A stretch of 64,000 nucleotides of DNA, taken from NCBI RefSeq assembly GCF_024296865.1, contig NZ_CP101134.1:1116001-1180000 (forward strand). The letters are read 5' to 3'. The position numbers and the translations under genes were made by a program. Shown here in pieces: positions 39,434 through 48,452 of this stretch. Within the stretch, counting starts at the first letter, position 1. Each line of letters starts with the position of its first letter. Below the pieces are notes generated by a model. That model had not been told where the DNA came from. It saw only the letters and a list, made by a program, of their open reading frames with translations, and searched no databases. The stretch comes from Sphingobacterium sp. LZ7M1 (lineage in GTDB: Bacteria > Bacteroidota > Bacteroidia > Sphingobacteriales > Sphingobacteriaceae).

Positions 39434-40849
39434 CTATTTCATTAAATGCTTTAATTGGATGATTTCCTTCTCTTCAAGGTACCTCCAACGTCCGCGAGGA
39501 AGATCTTTTTTGGTCAGGTTTGCATAAACCACACGGTCAAGTTTTTCAACTTCGTAACCTAGGGACTCAAATATGCGTCTTACGACCCTATTTTTACCGC
39601 TGTGGATCTGAATGCCAACTTCCTTTTTTGAGCCTCCTACAACGAAGCTAAGGTCGTCTGGTTTGATAAAGCCATCCTCCAGTTCAATACCGAATTCGAT
39701 CTTGTTGAAATCTCCTTGGCTAAGGCTCCTGCTCAACTCCACATTGTAGATTTTGCTGATGTTATTTCTTGGATGGGATAATTTCTCAGCTAGGTTGCCA
39801 TCGTTGGTCAACAGAAGAAGACCGGTGGTGTTTCTGTCCAAACGTCCTACTGGATAGATACGCTCTTTAGTCGCTTTAGAAACCAGTTGCATAACGGTTT
39901 TGCGCTCTTGAGGATCATCCGTGGTGGTGATATAATCTTTTGGTTTGTTCAAAAGGACATACACCATTTTCTCACGTTTCAGACGTTCGTCGTTATATCT
40001 GATTTCATCTTTGGCAGGATCAACCTTGGTTCCTAATTCAGTAACCACAACACCGTTTACTGAAATAACTCCAGCTTCGATCAGCTCATCAGCCTTTCTA
40101 CGTGAACAGATACCTGAGTTAGAGATGTAACGGTTCAAACGGATCAAACCATCATCCTCAGCGTTGAAGTTTTTCTCTTGCTTAGGTTTTCTGAAGTTGT
40201 CTTTGCGGAAGTCGCGATCTGATCTTTCATCATTGTCACGGGAAAAACGTTTGTTTCCAAAGTCCTTTCCTTTTCCATCAAACTTTTTATATGGACGGTC
40301 TGAGTTGAAAGGTTTTTCAAACTTACCATCTCTATTGAATTTTGAGTCCTTTCCGAATTTAGAACCTCTTTTAGGTGTAGCTTCATCGCCGTACCTTGAT
40401 TTTCTTTCCGGTCTTTCCTCTCTATTGAATTTTGAATCTCTATCTGGTCTAGCATCTCTGTCAGGTCTAGCATCAGCTCCGAATTTGGAGCTTCTGTCAA
40501 ATTTGGCGTCTCTTCCGAATTTGGAATCTCTGTCAGGTCTAGAATCTTTGTTGAATTTATTGTCTCTTCCGAACTTGGAGTCTCTGTCAGGTCTTCCGTC
40601 TTTATTGAATTTGGAGTCTCTGGCAAATTTAGAATCCTTGTTGAATTTGGAATCTCTTCCAAACTTGGAGTCTTTGTCAAATCTGCTTTTGTCAGAATTT
40701 GAGTCACGATTAAATTTGTCGGATTTGTAACTTCTCGATGAATCGAAGGATGATTTATCGTCCTTTTTGTTGTTTCTGAAGCCGTCTGAACTGCTTCTTG
40801 ATTTTCTGGAGTTGTCGTCTCGACTGTTCCTTTTGCTATTGAATGGCAT
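39434..40849 (-). CDS. RsuA/RluB-family pseudouridine synthase with repetitive N-terminal arm
   Basis: A 471-residue protein with two parts. The first 220 or so residues are a highly charged arm of degenerate 9- to 10-residue units such as DSKFGRDSKFNK and ARPDRDSKF, with no hydrophobic core. The rest is an S4 RNA-binding domain (IRLNRYISNSGICSRRKADE) and a pseudouridine synthase domain with the catalytic Asp in VGRLDRNTTGLLLLTNDG. The enzyme should modify rRNA, most likely 23S helix 90 (RluB/E/F-like). The start is set at the ATG at 40849 (MPFNSKRNSRDDNSRK). Bacteroidota homologues often have such arms; here it may increase RNA affinity. A TATCTTTG element lies 19 bases upstream. Confidence 0.9.
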   Translation of the reverse strand: MPFNSKRNSRDDNSRKSRSSSDGFRNNKKDDKSSFDSSRSYKSDKFNRDSNSDKSRFDKDSKFGRDSKFNKDSKFARDSKFNKDGRPDRDSKFGRDNKFNKDSRPDRDSKFGRDAKFDRSSKFGADARPDRDARPDRDSKFNREERPERKSRYGDEATPKRGSKFGKDSKFNRDGKFEKPFNSDRPYKKFDGKGKDFGNKRFSRDNDERSDRDFRKDNFRKPKQEKNFNAEDDGLIRLNRYISNSGICSRRKADELIEAGVISVNGVVVTELGTKVDPAKDEIRYNDERLKREKMVYVLLNKPKDYITTTDDPQERKTVMQLVSKATKERIYPVGRLDRNTTGLLLLTNDGNLAEKLSHPRNNISKIYNVELSRSLSQGDFNKIEFGIELEDGFIKPDDLSFVVGGSKKEVGIQIHSGKNRVVRRIFESLGYEVEKLDRVVYANLTKKDLPRGRWRYLEEKEIIQLKHLMK

Positions 40850-40868
40850 AATTCGAAAAAATGAGCCA

Positions 40869-40876
40869 CAAAGATA
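40869..40876 (-). promoter_or_regulatory. Promoter -7 element of the pseudouridine synthase gene
   Basis: TATCTTTG on the minus strand, 19 bases before the ATG at 40849, supports that start codon over the upstream one at 40894. Confidence 0.55.
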
Positions 40877-41241
40877 GGCAATTTTTTCACTCATTCAGCA
40901 TTTAAACACAATACTTTGTTAAATATTAGATTCCTTATACAATAACATTGTTTAAAACTCGCTTTAAGCTCCATGGAGGCCTAATAATCTAATTTATAGC
41001 GATTTAGGGATTGTAAGGAAAAACCTAGGGAAAGTGCAGCTTCTTAGTTGCTAGGATTGTTTGTTTCTTCGTTTTAAAACCTCAATGTAGGTCAATATAT
41101 GTTTATATGAGCTTTTGAAGAATAAAAAATAGCCCAAAAATGTTACAATTTGAGGATTTCTTGAAAAAGTAGTTTAAAGTGGTTTTAACGTAGGTTTTAC
41201 TTGGTTTTAACTTTAATTAACTTTCTTTATTAATACTATTG
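40877..41241. other. AT-rich intergenic region, nothing recognised
   Basis: About 365 bases between divergent genes. It is AT-rich, has no open frame of note, no clear hairpin and no similarity to the repeat families seen elsewhere. It probably holds upstream regulatory sequence for the lytic transglycosylase. Confidence 0.5.
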
Positions 41242-41273
41242 TTTGTGCGTTAAAGTAATAAGCTGTACTTTTG
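41242..41273 (+). promoter_or_regulatory. Full Bacteroidota promoter for the lytic transglycosylase
   Basis: TTTG at 41242-41245, a 20-base spacer and TACTTTTG at 41266-41273 give both consensus elements at the standard distance. The start codon is 76 bases downstream. Confidence 0.75.
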
Positions 41274-41349
41274 GAGCTTGATTTTTCACCAAGCTACTTT
41301 TTGATCGGTTTAAACAAGTTCCGTGAATAGGGTAGCAGTAAGGGAATGA

Positions 41350-42078
41350 ATGGTTAAAAAAAGAGTATTATGTAGTAGTGCGCTTTTGATGTTAATGTTA
41401 ATGTCAAACTTGTACTCCAAACCCCAACCAGAGATGGCCGATCCTTTTAGAAAGGCATTGGACCACTCGATGAAAGCCAATATTTCGGAAACATTGGCTA
41501 AAAAAGAGGCAGAAAACGACCCCTATAGTCAGCTCTCTTTTGCAGAAACTGATATTCCATTGGAAGAAGTTACTGTACAGAAAAAACTAGACAAGTACCT
41601 GAGTAGGTTTGCTTATCTAAAAAAGCCCTCACATCACATTCACAAAAAAGCGGATCAATTACTTCCCCGCATTGCAAAAATCCTGAAAAGTTATGGTGTT
41701 CCTGAAGACTTCAAGTACATTGCTGTGGTTGAAAGTAGCTTGAACCCGAAAACAACTTCTCATAAAGGAGCTGGTGGCTATTGGCAATTTATGCCGGCAA
41801 CTGCCCGTTTATATGGATTGAAAGTGAATGGTAGTGTGGATGAGCGCTTAGACTTGATTAAGTCTACACATGCGGCAGCAAAATATCTGAAATCATTGCA
41901 CAAAGAGTTCGGTGATTGGACATTAGCGGCAGCAGCTTATAACGTTGGTGGCGGAAGTTTGAGAGCTTCCCTAAGAAGACAAAAGAAAGACAATTATTAT
42001 GACTTGAAATTGAATTCGGAAACTGCAGCCTACGTCTATAAGATCATTTCCATGAAAGCAATCTTGGAAACGACATAA
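41350..42078 (+). CDS. Membrane-associated or periplasmic lytic transglycosylase (GH23)
   Basis: A 242-residue secreted protein (signal about 1-23). The Slt/MltD-type catalytic domain (about 100-235) has the glutamate motif AVVESS with Glu128, the GAGGYWQFMPATARLYGL block and AAAYNVGGGSLRAS. It cleaves peptidoglycan between MurNAc and GlcNAc to form 1,6-anhydro ends. No LysM repeats follow, so it is shorter than MltD. The gene has its own consensus promoter and a terminator and stands alone before the cbb3 operon. Confidence 0.9.
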   Translation: MVKKRVLCSSALLMLMLMSNLYSKPQPEMADPFRKALDHSMKANISETLAKKEAENDPYSQLSFAETDIPLEEVTVQKKLDKYLSRFAYLKKPSHHIHKKADQLLPRIAKILKSYGVPEDFKYIAVVESSLNPKTTSHKGAGGYWQFMPATARLYGLKVNGSVDERLDLIKSTHAAAKYLKSLHKEFGDWTLAAAAYNVGGGSLRASLRRQKKDNYYDLKLNSETAAYVYKIISMKAILETT

Positions 42079-42115
42079 AGCGCGAAAGCCTAATTTTATG
42101 AACAATACCAAATCA

Positions 42116-42140
42116 GGAAACCCAGAGGTTTCCTTTTTTT
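42116..42140 (+). terminator. Lytic transglycosylase terminator
   Basis: GGAAACC/GGTTTCC stem with a CAGA loop and seven T. Confidence 0.85.
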
Positions 42141-42453
42141 GTGCCTTATTTAATAGGTATATTATCACTAAACAAATACTTGAAAATTAATATGCCTAAT
42201 CATCCTATGTTTAGTAGAATTTACCTAAATTTAAAATAATGAAATCCCTTTCGGGGATTTTTTGTTGACCTAATGAAAAGCGTATTGAGTGGATTGGAGG
42301 AAAACTAAAGAGAAGCTATTTGCCGTATCCCAATTTTTCGAAAAGATCAGGAATTGAACCTGGTCCTCAATAAGATTATGAAGACCTAAATTACCTATTA
42401 CACCTTCTTTTTGGTTATCCGTTTTTGCGATTGCCACTTTCCTAAATAAAAAA
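42141..42453. other. Non-coding region before the cbb3 operon
   Basis: About 310 bases. A small hairpin (AAATCCC/GGGATTT, 42242-42260) followed by T may be a second terminator. A 65-codon minus-strand frame at 42270-42467 shows no domain and overlaps the operator, so it is not called. Confidence 0.5.
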
Positions 42454-42467
42454 GTGATTGAAATCAC
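42454..42467 (+). promoter_or_regulatory. FNR/CRP-like operator before ccoNO
   Basis: GTGAT-TGAA-ATCAC is a perfect dyad. It matches the FNR pattern TTGAT-N4-ATCAA except for the outer base of each half and ends 45 bases before the TAATTTTG element, almost as at 20737-20750. Confidence 0.8.
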
Positions 42468-42512
42468 ATTTTCTTGCTTCTCATTATCATTAGAATGTCA
42501 TGGGCAGACTGG

Positions 42513-42520
42513 TAATTTTG
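42513..42520 (+). promoter_or_regulatory. ccoNO promoter -7 element TAATTTTG
   Basis: TAnnTTTG match identical to 20795-20802, 26 bases before the ccoNO ATG. No standard -33 element, in keeping with activator dependence. Confidence 0.65.
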
Positions 42521-42546
42521 AATCGTTAACTTAATATATAAGAATA

Positions 42547-44694
42547 ATGCAGGTAGAGCAATTTAATTATGACAACAAGATTGTCAGAGATTTTGGAATC
42601 GCAACTGTAATCTGGGGGATCGTCGGGATGACTGTCGGGCTAATCGCAGCCTTGCAGTTGGTATGGCCAGAGGTAAACTTTGGACTCCAATATTCCACAT
42701 TCGGGCGTATTCGACCTTTACACACCAACGCAGTAATCTTTGCCTTTGTAGGAAACGCCATTTTTATGGGGGCTTATTATTCCATGCAGCGGGTTTTAAA
42801 GGCCAGGATGTTTAGCGATTTACTTAGTAAGATCCACTTTTGGGGTTGGCAATTGATCATTGTAGCCTCAGCAATTACCCTTCCGTTAGGCTTGACCAGT
42901 TCGCATGAATATGCAGAAATGGAATGGCCAATTGACCTTGCCATTACCATTATCTGGGTAGTGTTTGGTATCAACATGTTCGGAACGATCATCAGACGTA
43001 GAGAAAGACATATGTATGTGGCCGTTTGGTTCTACATTGCGACCTTCGTTACGGTTGCCGTTCTTCACATCGTGAACTCCATTCAGATGCCAGTGGGTAT
43101 GTGGAAAAGTTATTACGTTTATTCAGGTGTTCAAGATGCATTGGTACAATGGTGGTACGGGCATAATGCGGTTGCATTCTTCCTTACGACTCCGTTCTTA
43201 GGACTGATGTACTACTTCTTGCCTAAGATGGCTAACCGCCCTGTATATTCCTATAAATTAAGTATTCTACACTTCTGGTCCTTGATCTTTATCTATATCT
43301 GGGCCGGACCGCACCACTTATTGTATACCTCTTTACCAAGCTGGGTACAGTCTTTAGGTGTTGTATTCTCCATTATGTTGATCGCTCCAAGTTGGGGTGG
43401 TATGATCAACGGTCTATTGACCTTACGTGGTGCATGGGATAAAGTTAGGACTGAGCCTATCTTGAAATTCATGGTTGTAGCACTGACCTGTTATGGTATG
43501 GCAACCTTTGAAGGACCTATGTTATCCTTGAAACAAGTTAACGCTATTGCCCACTTTACGGACTGGATCGTTGCACACGTGCATATCGGTGCCCTAGGAT
43601 GGAACGGTTTCATGACCTTCGCTATCCTATATTGGTTGATCCCTAGGATCTATAAAACGCAACTGTACTCTAAGAAATTGGCGAATGCCCACTTCTGGAT
43701 CGGTACATTAGGTATTTTGTTCTATGCTATTCCTTTATATTGGGCAGCAGTAGTACAAGGTTTGATGTGGAAAGACTTTACGCCAGAAGGTGTATTGAAA
43801 TACCCTAACTTCTTGGCTACTACCTTGGAGATCCTTCCAATGCACATGATGCGTGCTGTAGGTGGTATCCTTTACCTTACAGGGGTAATCATGATGACCT
43901 ATAACTTGGTTAAGACCATCAAAACAGGTTCTTTGGTTGCCAATGAGCCAGCAGAAGCACCGGCATTAGAGCCAATCCAAAAAACAGAAAAATCTGCTCA
44001 CCGTCGTTTAGAACGTAAGCCTATCCTGTTTATGGTGTTGTCATTGATCGCTATCCTTATCGGGGGTATCGTGGAGATGATCCCAACCTTTACAGTGGCC
44101 AACAACGTTCCTAAAATTGCTTCGGTGAAACCGTATACCGCTTTGGAATTGACCGGACGTGACCTCTATATCCGTGAGGGATGTGTGAACTGTCACTCGC
44201 AGACCATTCGTCCATTCCGTTCGGAAACTGCACGTTATGGTGAGTACAGTAAGGCTGGAGAGTTCGTTTATGACCATCCATTCCTATGGGGTTCGAAACG
44301 TACCGGACCAGATCTTCACCGTATCGGTGGTAAATATCCGCACAAATGGCACTATGACCATATGTTGGATCCAACCATCACCTCACCAGGAAGTATCATG
44401 CCTCCATATCCATGGTTGATCGAACAAGATATCAACTACAAATACCTAACCGGTAAGATGAAGGTGATGAAGAAACTAGGGGTGCCTTATTCGGATGATG
44501 AAATCAACAATGCTGTTGAACACGCAGAAAAGCAAGCACAAGCCATCGTGAAAGATTTAGCTGCAAACGATGTTCAGGTTGAACCAAATAAAGAGATCGT
44601 TGCGATGATCGCCTATCTACAACGCTTGGGTACAGACATCAAGGCTGAGCCTAAGAAAGCAGATGACGCGAATAAAGTAGCAGAAAACAATTAA
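42547..44694 (+). CDS. ccoNO: cbb3-type cytochrome c oxidase, fused CcoN-CcoO subunit
   Basis: A 715-residue fusion of the catalytic subunit I (about 1-470) and the membrane-anchored cytochrome CcoO (about 490-700). The CcoN part has about twelve helices with heme and CuB ligands, including His59 in RPLHTNAV and the WWYGHNAVAFFLT and HHLLYTSLPSW blocks. The CcoO part contains one heme c site CVNCH (Cys546, Cys549, His550) and GSIMPPYPWL with the Met axial ligand. The enzyme reduces oxygen with high affinity and pumps protons across the inner membrane. The fusion is normal in Bacteroidota. It starts the operon governed by the operator at 42454. Confidence 0.96.
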   Translation: MQVEQFNYDNKIVRDFGIATVIWGIVGMTVGLIAALQLVWPEVNFGLQYSTFGRIRPLHTNAVIFAFVGNAIFMGAYYSMQRVLKARMFSDLLSKIHFWGWQLIIVASAITLPLGLTSSHEYAEMEWPIDLAITIIWVVFGINMFGTIIRRRERHMYVAVWFYIATFVTVAVLHIVNSIQMPVGMWKSYYVYSGVQDALVQWWYGHNAVAFFLTTPFLGLMYYFLPKMANRPVYSYKLSILHFWSLIFIYIWAGPHHLLYTSLPSWVQSLGVVFSIMLIAPSWGGMINGLLTLRGAWDKVRTEPILKFMVVALTCYGMATFEGPMLSLKQVNAIAHFTDWIVAHVHIGALGWNGFMTFAILYWLIPRIYKTQLYSKKLANAHFWIGTLGILFYAIPLYWAAVVQGLMWKDFTPEGVLKYPNFLATTLEILPMHMMRAVGGILYLTGVIMMTYNLVKTIKTGSLVANEPAEAPALEPIQKTEKSAHRRLERKPILFMVLSLIAILIGGIVEMIPTFTVANNVPKIASVKPYTALELTGRDLYIREGCVNCHSQTIRPFRSETARYGEYSKAGEFVYDHPFLWGSKRTGPDLHRIGGKYPHKWHYDHMLDPTITSPGSIMPPYPWLIEQDINYKYLTGKMKVMKKLGVPYSDDEINNAVEHAEKQAQAIVKDLAANDVQVEPNKEIVAMIAYLQRLGTDIKAEPKKADDANKVAENN

Positions 44695-44718
44695 TGTAAC
44701 ACAAAAAAAGAAAGAGCT

Positions 44719-44916
44719 ATGTGGAGTCAAATCACAAACTTACATGGAGATGAGATTTACTTGATCATCTCGCTGTTAATCTTCTTGACTTTTTTTATCC
44801 TGGTAGCCATTATGCTGTTTACCATGAAGAAAAGCTTTGTGGATTACATGAAAGGATTACCATTTGATGAATCCGATAAACAGAATGATAACTTACCTGA
44901 ATCTGAACGTATATGA
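44719..44916 (+). CDS. ccoQ: Small cbb3 oxidase subunit, CcoQ-like
   Basis: A 65-residue protein with a single membrane helix (about 15-37) and a polar C-terminal tail. Sequence similarity to proteobacterial CcoQ is weak; the call rests on its size, helix layout and place between ccoNO and ccoP. Its last codons overlap the ccoP start (ATGA), so the two are translationally coupled. Confidence 0.75.
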   Translation: MWSQITNLHGDEIYLIISLLIFLTFFILVAIMLFTMKKSFVDYMKGLPFDESDKQNDNLPESERI

Positions 44917-45824
44917 ATCTAATATTAATACTGAGCAGTGTATCAGGAACGCTGATTGCGATTGGTACAGGCAACTTATATAACGATATTTTCTATCTAG
45001 CCGTATTCTTCGTATTGATCGCTGTATTGGCTGCTGCCATCACCATCAACAAGGCCTTGAGGTCTATGTTGAAGGTGACCATGCCAGAGGTTGTCAAAGA
45101 AGAAGAACGCCAAAAAGCGGAAAGGAAACTGTCCAGAAAGAATTACTGGAAGAGCACATGGAACTATATCATGGGCTTGAAACCTCTGGAGGAAGAAAAA
45201 GACATGGTGATCAAAAACCATGAATACGATGGAATTGAGGAATTGAACAATCCTATTCCGGTATGGTTCAACGCCTTGTTCTATTCTTCTGTAGTCTTTG
45301 CGGTGGTATACCTATTGATTTACCAGGTATTCGGTTGGGGATTGAACCAAGACCAAGAATACGAGCGCGAGATGGCAAAAGCAGAGATTGAAAAACAAGA
45401 GTTCTTGGCACAGTCTGCCAACTCCTTTGATGAAAACACCATCGAGGTGGATGAAACTGGAACGCTGGCAGCAAATGGTAAGGCATTGTTCACAACGAAC
45501 TGTGCTGCCTGTCACGGTGCAAATGGGGAAGGTACCATTGGTCCTAACTTGACCGATAGGTTCTGGTTGCACGGTGGCGAGATCAAGGACATCTTTAAAA
45601 CCGTAAAATATGGTGTTCCGGAAAAAGGAATGGTGCCTTGGGAACAAACCTTGACACCAGCGCAAATTGCAGAGGTAAGTAATTTTATCCTCACTTTGAG
45701 AGATACCAAACCTGCAAATCCAAAAGGTGCAGAAGGCGTTGAAGTCACTGCATACGAAAGTGAAGGAGGTGCTGCTCCAGCTGCTGAAGGCGAAGCTCTA
45801 GCAGATAGTACAGCAACAAAATAA
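44913..45824 (+). CDS. ccoP: cbb3 oxidase cytochrome c subunit CcoP (monoheme)
   Basis: A 303-residue protein with N-terminal membrane helices (about 3-45) and a second membrane segment near 110-140 that contains the NPIPVWFNALFYSS block typical of CcoP. The periplasmic cytochrome domain has one heme site, CAACH (Cys197, Cys200, His201), and a candidate Met ligand in KGMVPWEQ. Proteobacterial CcoP has two hemes; only one CxxCH is present here. An Ala/Glu-rich tail ends the protein. It accepts electrons for CcoNO. Confidence 0.93.
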   Translation: MNLILILSSVSGTLIAIGTGNLYNDIFYLAVFFVLIAVLAAAITINKALRSMLKVTMPEVVKEEERQKAERKLSRKNYWKSTWNYIMGLKPLEEEKDMVIKNHEYDGIEELNNPIPVWFNALFYSSVVFAVVYLLIYQVFGWGLNQDQEYEREMAKAEIEKQEFLAQSANSFDENTIEVDETGTLAANGKALFTTNCAACHGANGEGTIGPNLTDRFWLHGGEIKDIFKTVKYGVPEKGMVPWEQTLTPAQIAEVSNFILTLRDTKPANPKGAEGVEVTAYESEGGAAPAAEGEALADSTATK

Positions 45825-45840
45825 TAAATATTAAAAAATC

Positions 45841-47241
45841 ATGGGAACAGTAGTAAATGAATCCAATCAACAAAACCAAATAGATAAATCGAAAAGAAAA
45901 TGGATATACGCTAAGAAACCTAGCGGGCAATTCTTTAACTATCGACAGGTTGTTGGCTACGGATTACTACTGTTCTTCTTTTTAGGTCCCATCCTAAAAA
46001 TAAACGGAAACCCTTTCTTGATGTTCAACATCATTGAAAGGAAGTTCTCCATCTTTGGTAACATCTTTTACCCACAAGACTTTCATATCTTCCTGTTTGG
46101 GATGCTGATCGTATTGGTCTGTATCGTCCTGTTTACTGCTGTCTATGGCCGTGTATGGTGTGGTTGGACTTGTCCGCAGACCATATTTATGGAGCTCATA
46201 TTCCGAAGGATCGAATACCTGATCGAAGGGGACTGGACCCAACAGAAAAAATTGAATGAAGGTCCTGATACCGATGTCAAGGCTTGGAAGAAGTTTCTGA
46301 AGCACACTGTTTTTCTGCTGATATCCTTTATCATTTCCAATCTGTTCCTTTCCTATATTATTGGGGTGGATGCACTTTACAAGATCGTCACAGATCCTGT
46401 TGAAAACCATATTGTAGGTTTCCTATCTATTATTGTTTTCACCTTGGTGTTCTATTTCGTGTTCGCATTTGTCAGAGAGATCGTTTGTACACGTATCTGT
46501 CCATATGGTAGATTGCAAGGGGTGCTTTTGGATGACAACTCTGTTACAGTTGCCTATAATGTGAAAAGGGGAGAGCCAAGAGGAAAAATCAGAAAAGATT
46601 CTTCTGAAGAGAAAGGCGATTGTATCGACTGTAACCTCTGTGTGAATGTATGTCCTACTGGGATTGATATCCGTAAGGGGCCTCAATTGGAATGTGTTTC
46701 CTGTACAGCCTGTATCGATGCTTGTGATGCCGTTATGGATAAGATTGACAAGCCAAGACGTCTGATCGGATTCTATACTTTGGCAGAAGCAGAAGGCACG
46801 GAAACGGAGGATGCAGGTAAGAGGAAGAATACCAGAGCAGTCATATATACCGGAATTCTGGTGGTATTGATGGGGATCTTTGGTTTTATGATCTTCAGCC
46901 GTTCTGATGTGGATGGTCGTCTATTGCGTGCAAAAGGGAGTACCTACCAAAAACGTGACGATGGAACGGTGACCAATTTGTACACCTTGGAAGTGATCAA
47001 TAAAACGAGTAAGGACCTAGACTTCGACTTGGTTAGTGCCACGGAAGGGGTCAAAATTCAGGTGGTGAATCCTATTTCCCATTTGAACCGTGAAGGAAGT
47101 GCGAAATTAAGCTTATTTTTGATAGCAGACCAGCAATCCATCAAACAATATAAAACTGACGTGAAGGTGGATATCATGGTTGGCGATAAAGTTTTAGAAA
47201 CCATGGAGACGACATTTATTGCGCCTCCAGCAAAAAAATAA
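45841..47241 (+). CDS. ccoG: cbb3 oxidase assembly ferredoxin-like protein CcoG
   Basis: A 466-residue integral membrane protein with about five helices, two ferredoxin-like cluster motifs (Cys261, 264, 267, 271 and Cys285, 288, 291, 295) and a C-terminal Ig-like periplasmic domain (about 360-465). The cytoplasmic CTRICPYGRLQG block and WCGWTCPQT are typical. CcoG (RdxA/FixG) is known to reduce Cu(II) to Cu(I) for oxidase assembly. It follows ccoP by 16 bases and precedes fixH by one base. Confidence 0.94.
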   Translation: MGTVVNESNQQNQIDKSKRKWIYAKKPSGQFFNYRQVVGYGLLLFFFLGPILKINGNPFLMFNIIERKFSIFGNIFYPQDFHIFLFGMLIVLVCIVLFTAVYGRVWCGWTCPQTIFMELIFRRIEYLIEGDWTQQKKLNEGPDTDVKAWKKFLKHTVFLLISFIISNLFLSYIIGVDALYKIVTDPVENHIVGFLSIIVFTLVFYFVFAFVREIVCTRICPYGRLQGVLLDDNSVTVAYNVKRGEPRGKIRKDSSEEKGDCIDCNLCVNVCPTGIDIRKGPQLECVSCTACIDACDAVMDKIDKPRRLIGFYTLAEAEGTETEDAGKRKNTRAVIYTGILVVLMGIFGFMIFSRSDVDGRLLRAKGSTYQKRDDGTVTNLYTLEVINKTSKDLDFDLVSATEGVKIQVVNPISHLNREGSAKLSLFLIADQQSIKQYKTDVKVDIMVGDKVLETMETTFIAPPAKK

Positions 47242-47242
47242 A

Positions 47243-47668
47243 ATGAACTGGGGATATAAGATAGTATTTGGTTTAGGGGCATTTATGCTATTTATTGTTG
47301 GTGCAGGGATCTATATGGTCAGTCATGATTCAGATACCTTGGTCGAGTCAGACTACTACGAAAAAGGGCTGAACTATGATGAAACTTTCCATAAAAAAGA
47401 AAACCTGCTCGCAGATCATGCTAAACCAAGACTTCAATTGCTCAAAGACAGCTTACTGATTGAGTTTTCATCTGCTGGAAATAAAGGAACCCTGAGGTTT
47501 ACCCGCTTGGATGACAAAAACCTCGATCAAGTATTACCTTTCAATACAGCAAACAATCAGTTTAAACTGCCTGTAGGTAGTTTCAAGAAAGGGAATTGGA
47601 AATTAGAAATTGACTGGGTGCATTCGGATAAATCTTACATTTCCGATCACGCCGTGTTTATTCAATAA
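47243..47668 (+). CDS. ccoH: FixH family protein (CcoH)
   Basis: A 141-residue protein with one N-terminal helix (about 3-24) and a periplasmic beta-rich domain. MNWGYKIVFGLGAFMLFIV and ESDYYEKGLNYD are the standard FixH signature. It is needed for stability and assembly of cbb3 oxidase. The ATG at 47243, one base after the ccoG stop, is preferred over the frame start at 47219. The next gene starts one base after its stop. Confidence 0.92.
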   Translation: MNWGYKIVFGLGAFMLFIVGAGIYMVSHDSDTLVESDYYEKGLNYDETFHKKENLLADHAKPRLQLLKDSLLIEFSSAGNKGTLRFTRLDDKNLDQVLPFNTANNQFKLPVGSFKKGNWKLEIDWVHSDKSYISDHAVFIQ

Positions 47669-47669
47669 A

Positions 47670-48362
47670 ATGACTTATCATTATCTGGCGTTTTTTATGG
47701 GCCTTTTGGGCAGTATCCACTGTGCGGTCATGTGCGGTCCGCTGCTGCTTGCCGTTCAGGCAGGGCAGAAGATCTCCTGGAAAACGACTTTTAATAAATT
47801 ACTCTATCAATCTGGCCGCATCCTGACCTATGGATTATTAGGCCTGCTGTTAGGTGTACTTGGAAATGCAGCCACTATCCAAGGTTGGCAGCAGGGTTTT
47901 AGCCTGGTTACCGGTATTATCCTTTTTGCCATTGGTCTTTTCTATATGTTTGGCAAGAGTTCATCGAAACTCGCATCCATTCAGACCAAAGCCATCCAAC
48001 CCTTTGCAAAGTTTATGAGCAAATGGCTGTATAGGCCTGGAGGAAGTTTTATAGCCGGTATACTGAATGGTATCCTGCCTTGTGGAATGGTCTATATGGC
48101 CTTGGCATCTGCCGTAAATGCAGACTCCTTGACCAATAGCTTTCTTTTTATGTTACTGTTCGGCCTAGGTACCCTACCTTTATTGCTGGTGTTTTCTTTT
48201 GCCGGCAACTTCCCGAAACGTATCTTCAAGACCAGTTTTTCTACGGTATTGCCTATTTTGTTCCTGATTATGGGTGCTTGGTTCATCTTGAGGGGAGCTA
48301 ACCTAGATATCCCATATTTGAGCCCCTTATTGCACATAGATGGTGCAATGAATTGTGCATAA
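47670..48362 (+). CDS. Sulfite exporter TauE/SafE-like membrane protein of the cbb3 cluster
   Basis: A 230-residue protein with about six membrane helices. The first helix contains GSIHCAVMCGPL, a Cys/His-bearing motif seen in the urease-accessory-like/TauE-SafE proteins that sit at the end of cbb3 clusters in Bacteroidota and may handle copper. GILNGILPCGMVY is a second conserved helix with Cys. The ATG at 47670 is used, since the frame upstream overlaps fixH. It closes the operon. Confidence 0.88.
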   Translation: MTYHYLAFFMGLLGSIHCAVMCGPLLLAVQAGQKISWKTTFNKLLYQSGRILTYGLLGLLLGVLGNAATIQGWQQGFSLVTGIILFAIGLFYMFGKSSSKLASIQTKAIQPFAKFMSKWLYRPGGSFIAGILNGILPCGMVYMALASAVNADSLTNSFLFMLLFGLGTLPLLLVFSFAGNFPKRIFKTSFSTVLPILFLIMGAWFILRGANLDIPYLSPLLHIDGAMNCA

Positions 48363-48452
48363 TTGATTTTCTTTCCTATCTTGTATGGAAGCCTTGTTTT
48401 TTGTCTCAAAACAAATACAGGCTAAGTTGGTTATTAGAGATAATTTCTATCT

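Noticed and set aside
40144..40890. Overlapping frames of 188 and 248 codons within the pseudouridine synthase gene
   Set aside because: They are frames opened by the repetitive charged arm; the minus-strand frame with S4 and catalytic motifs is the true one.
42270..42467. 65-codon minus-strand frame before ccoNO
   Set aside because: No domain, no promoter, and it overlaps the FNR-like operator.
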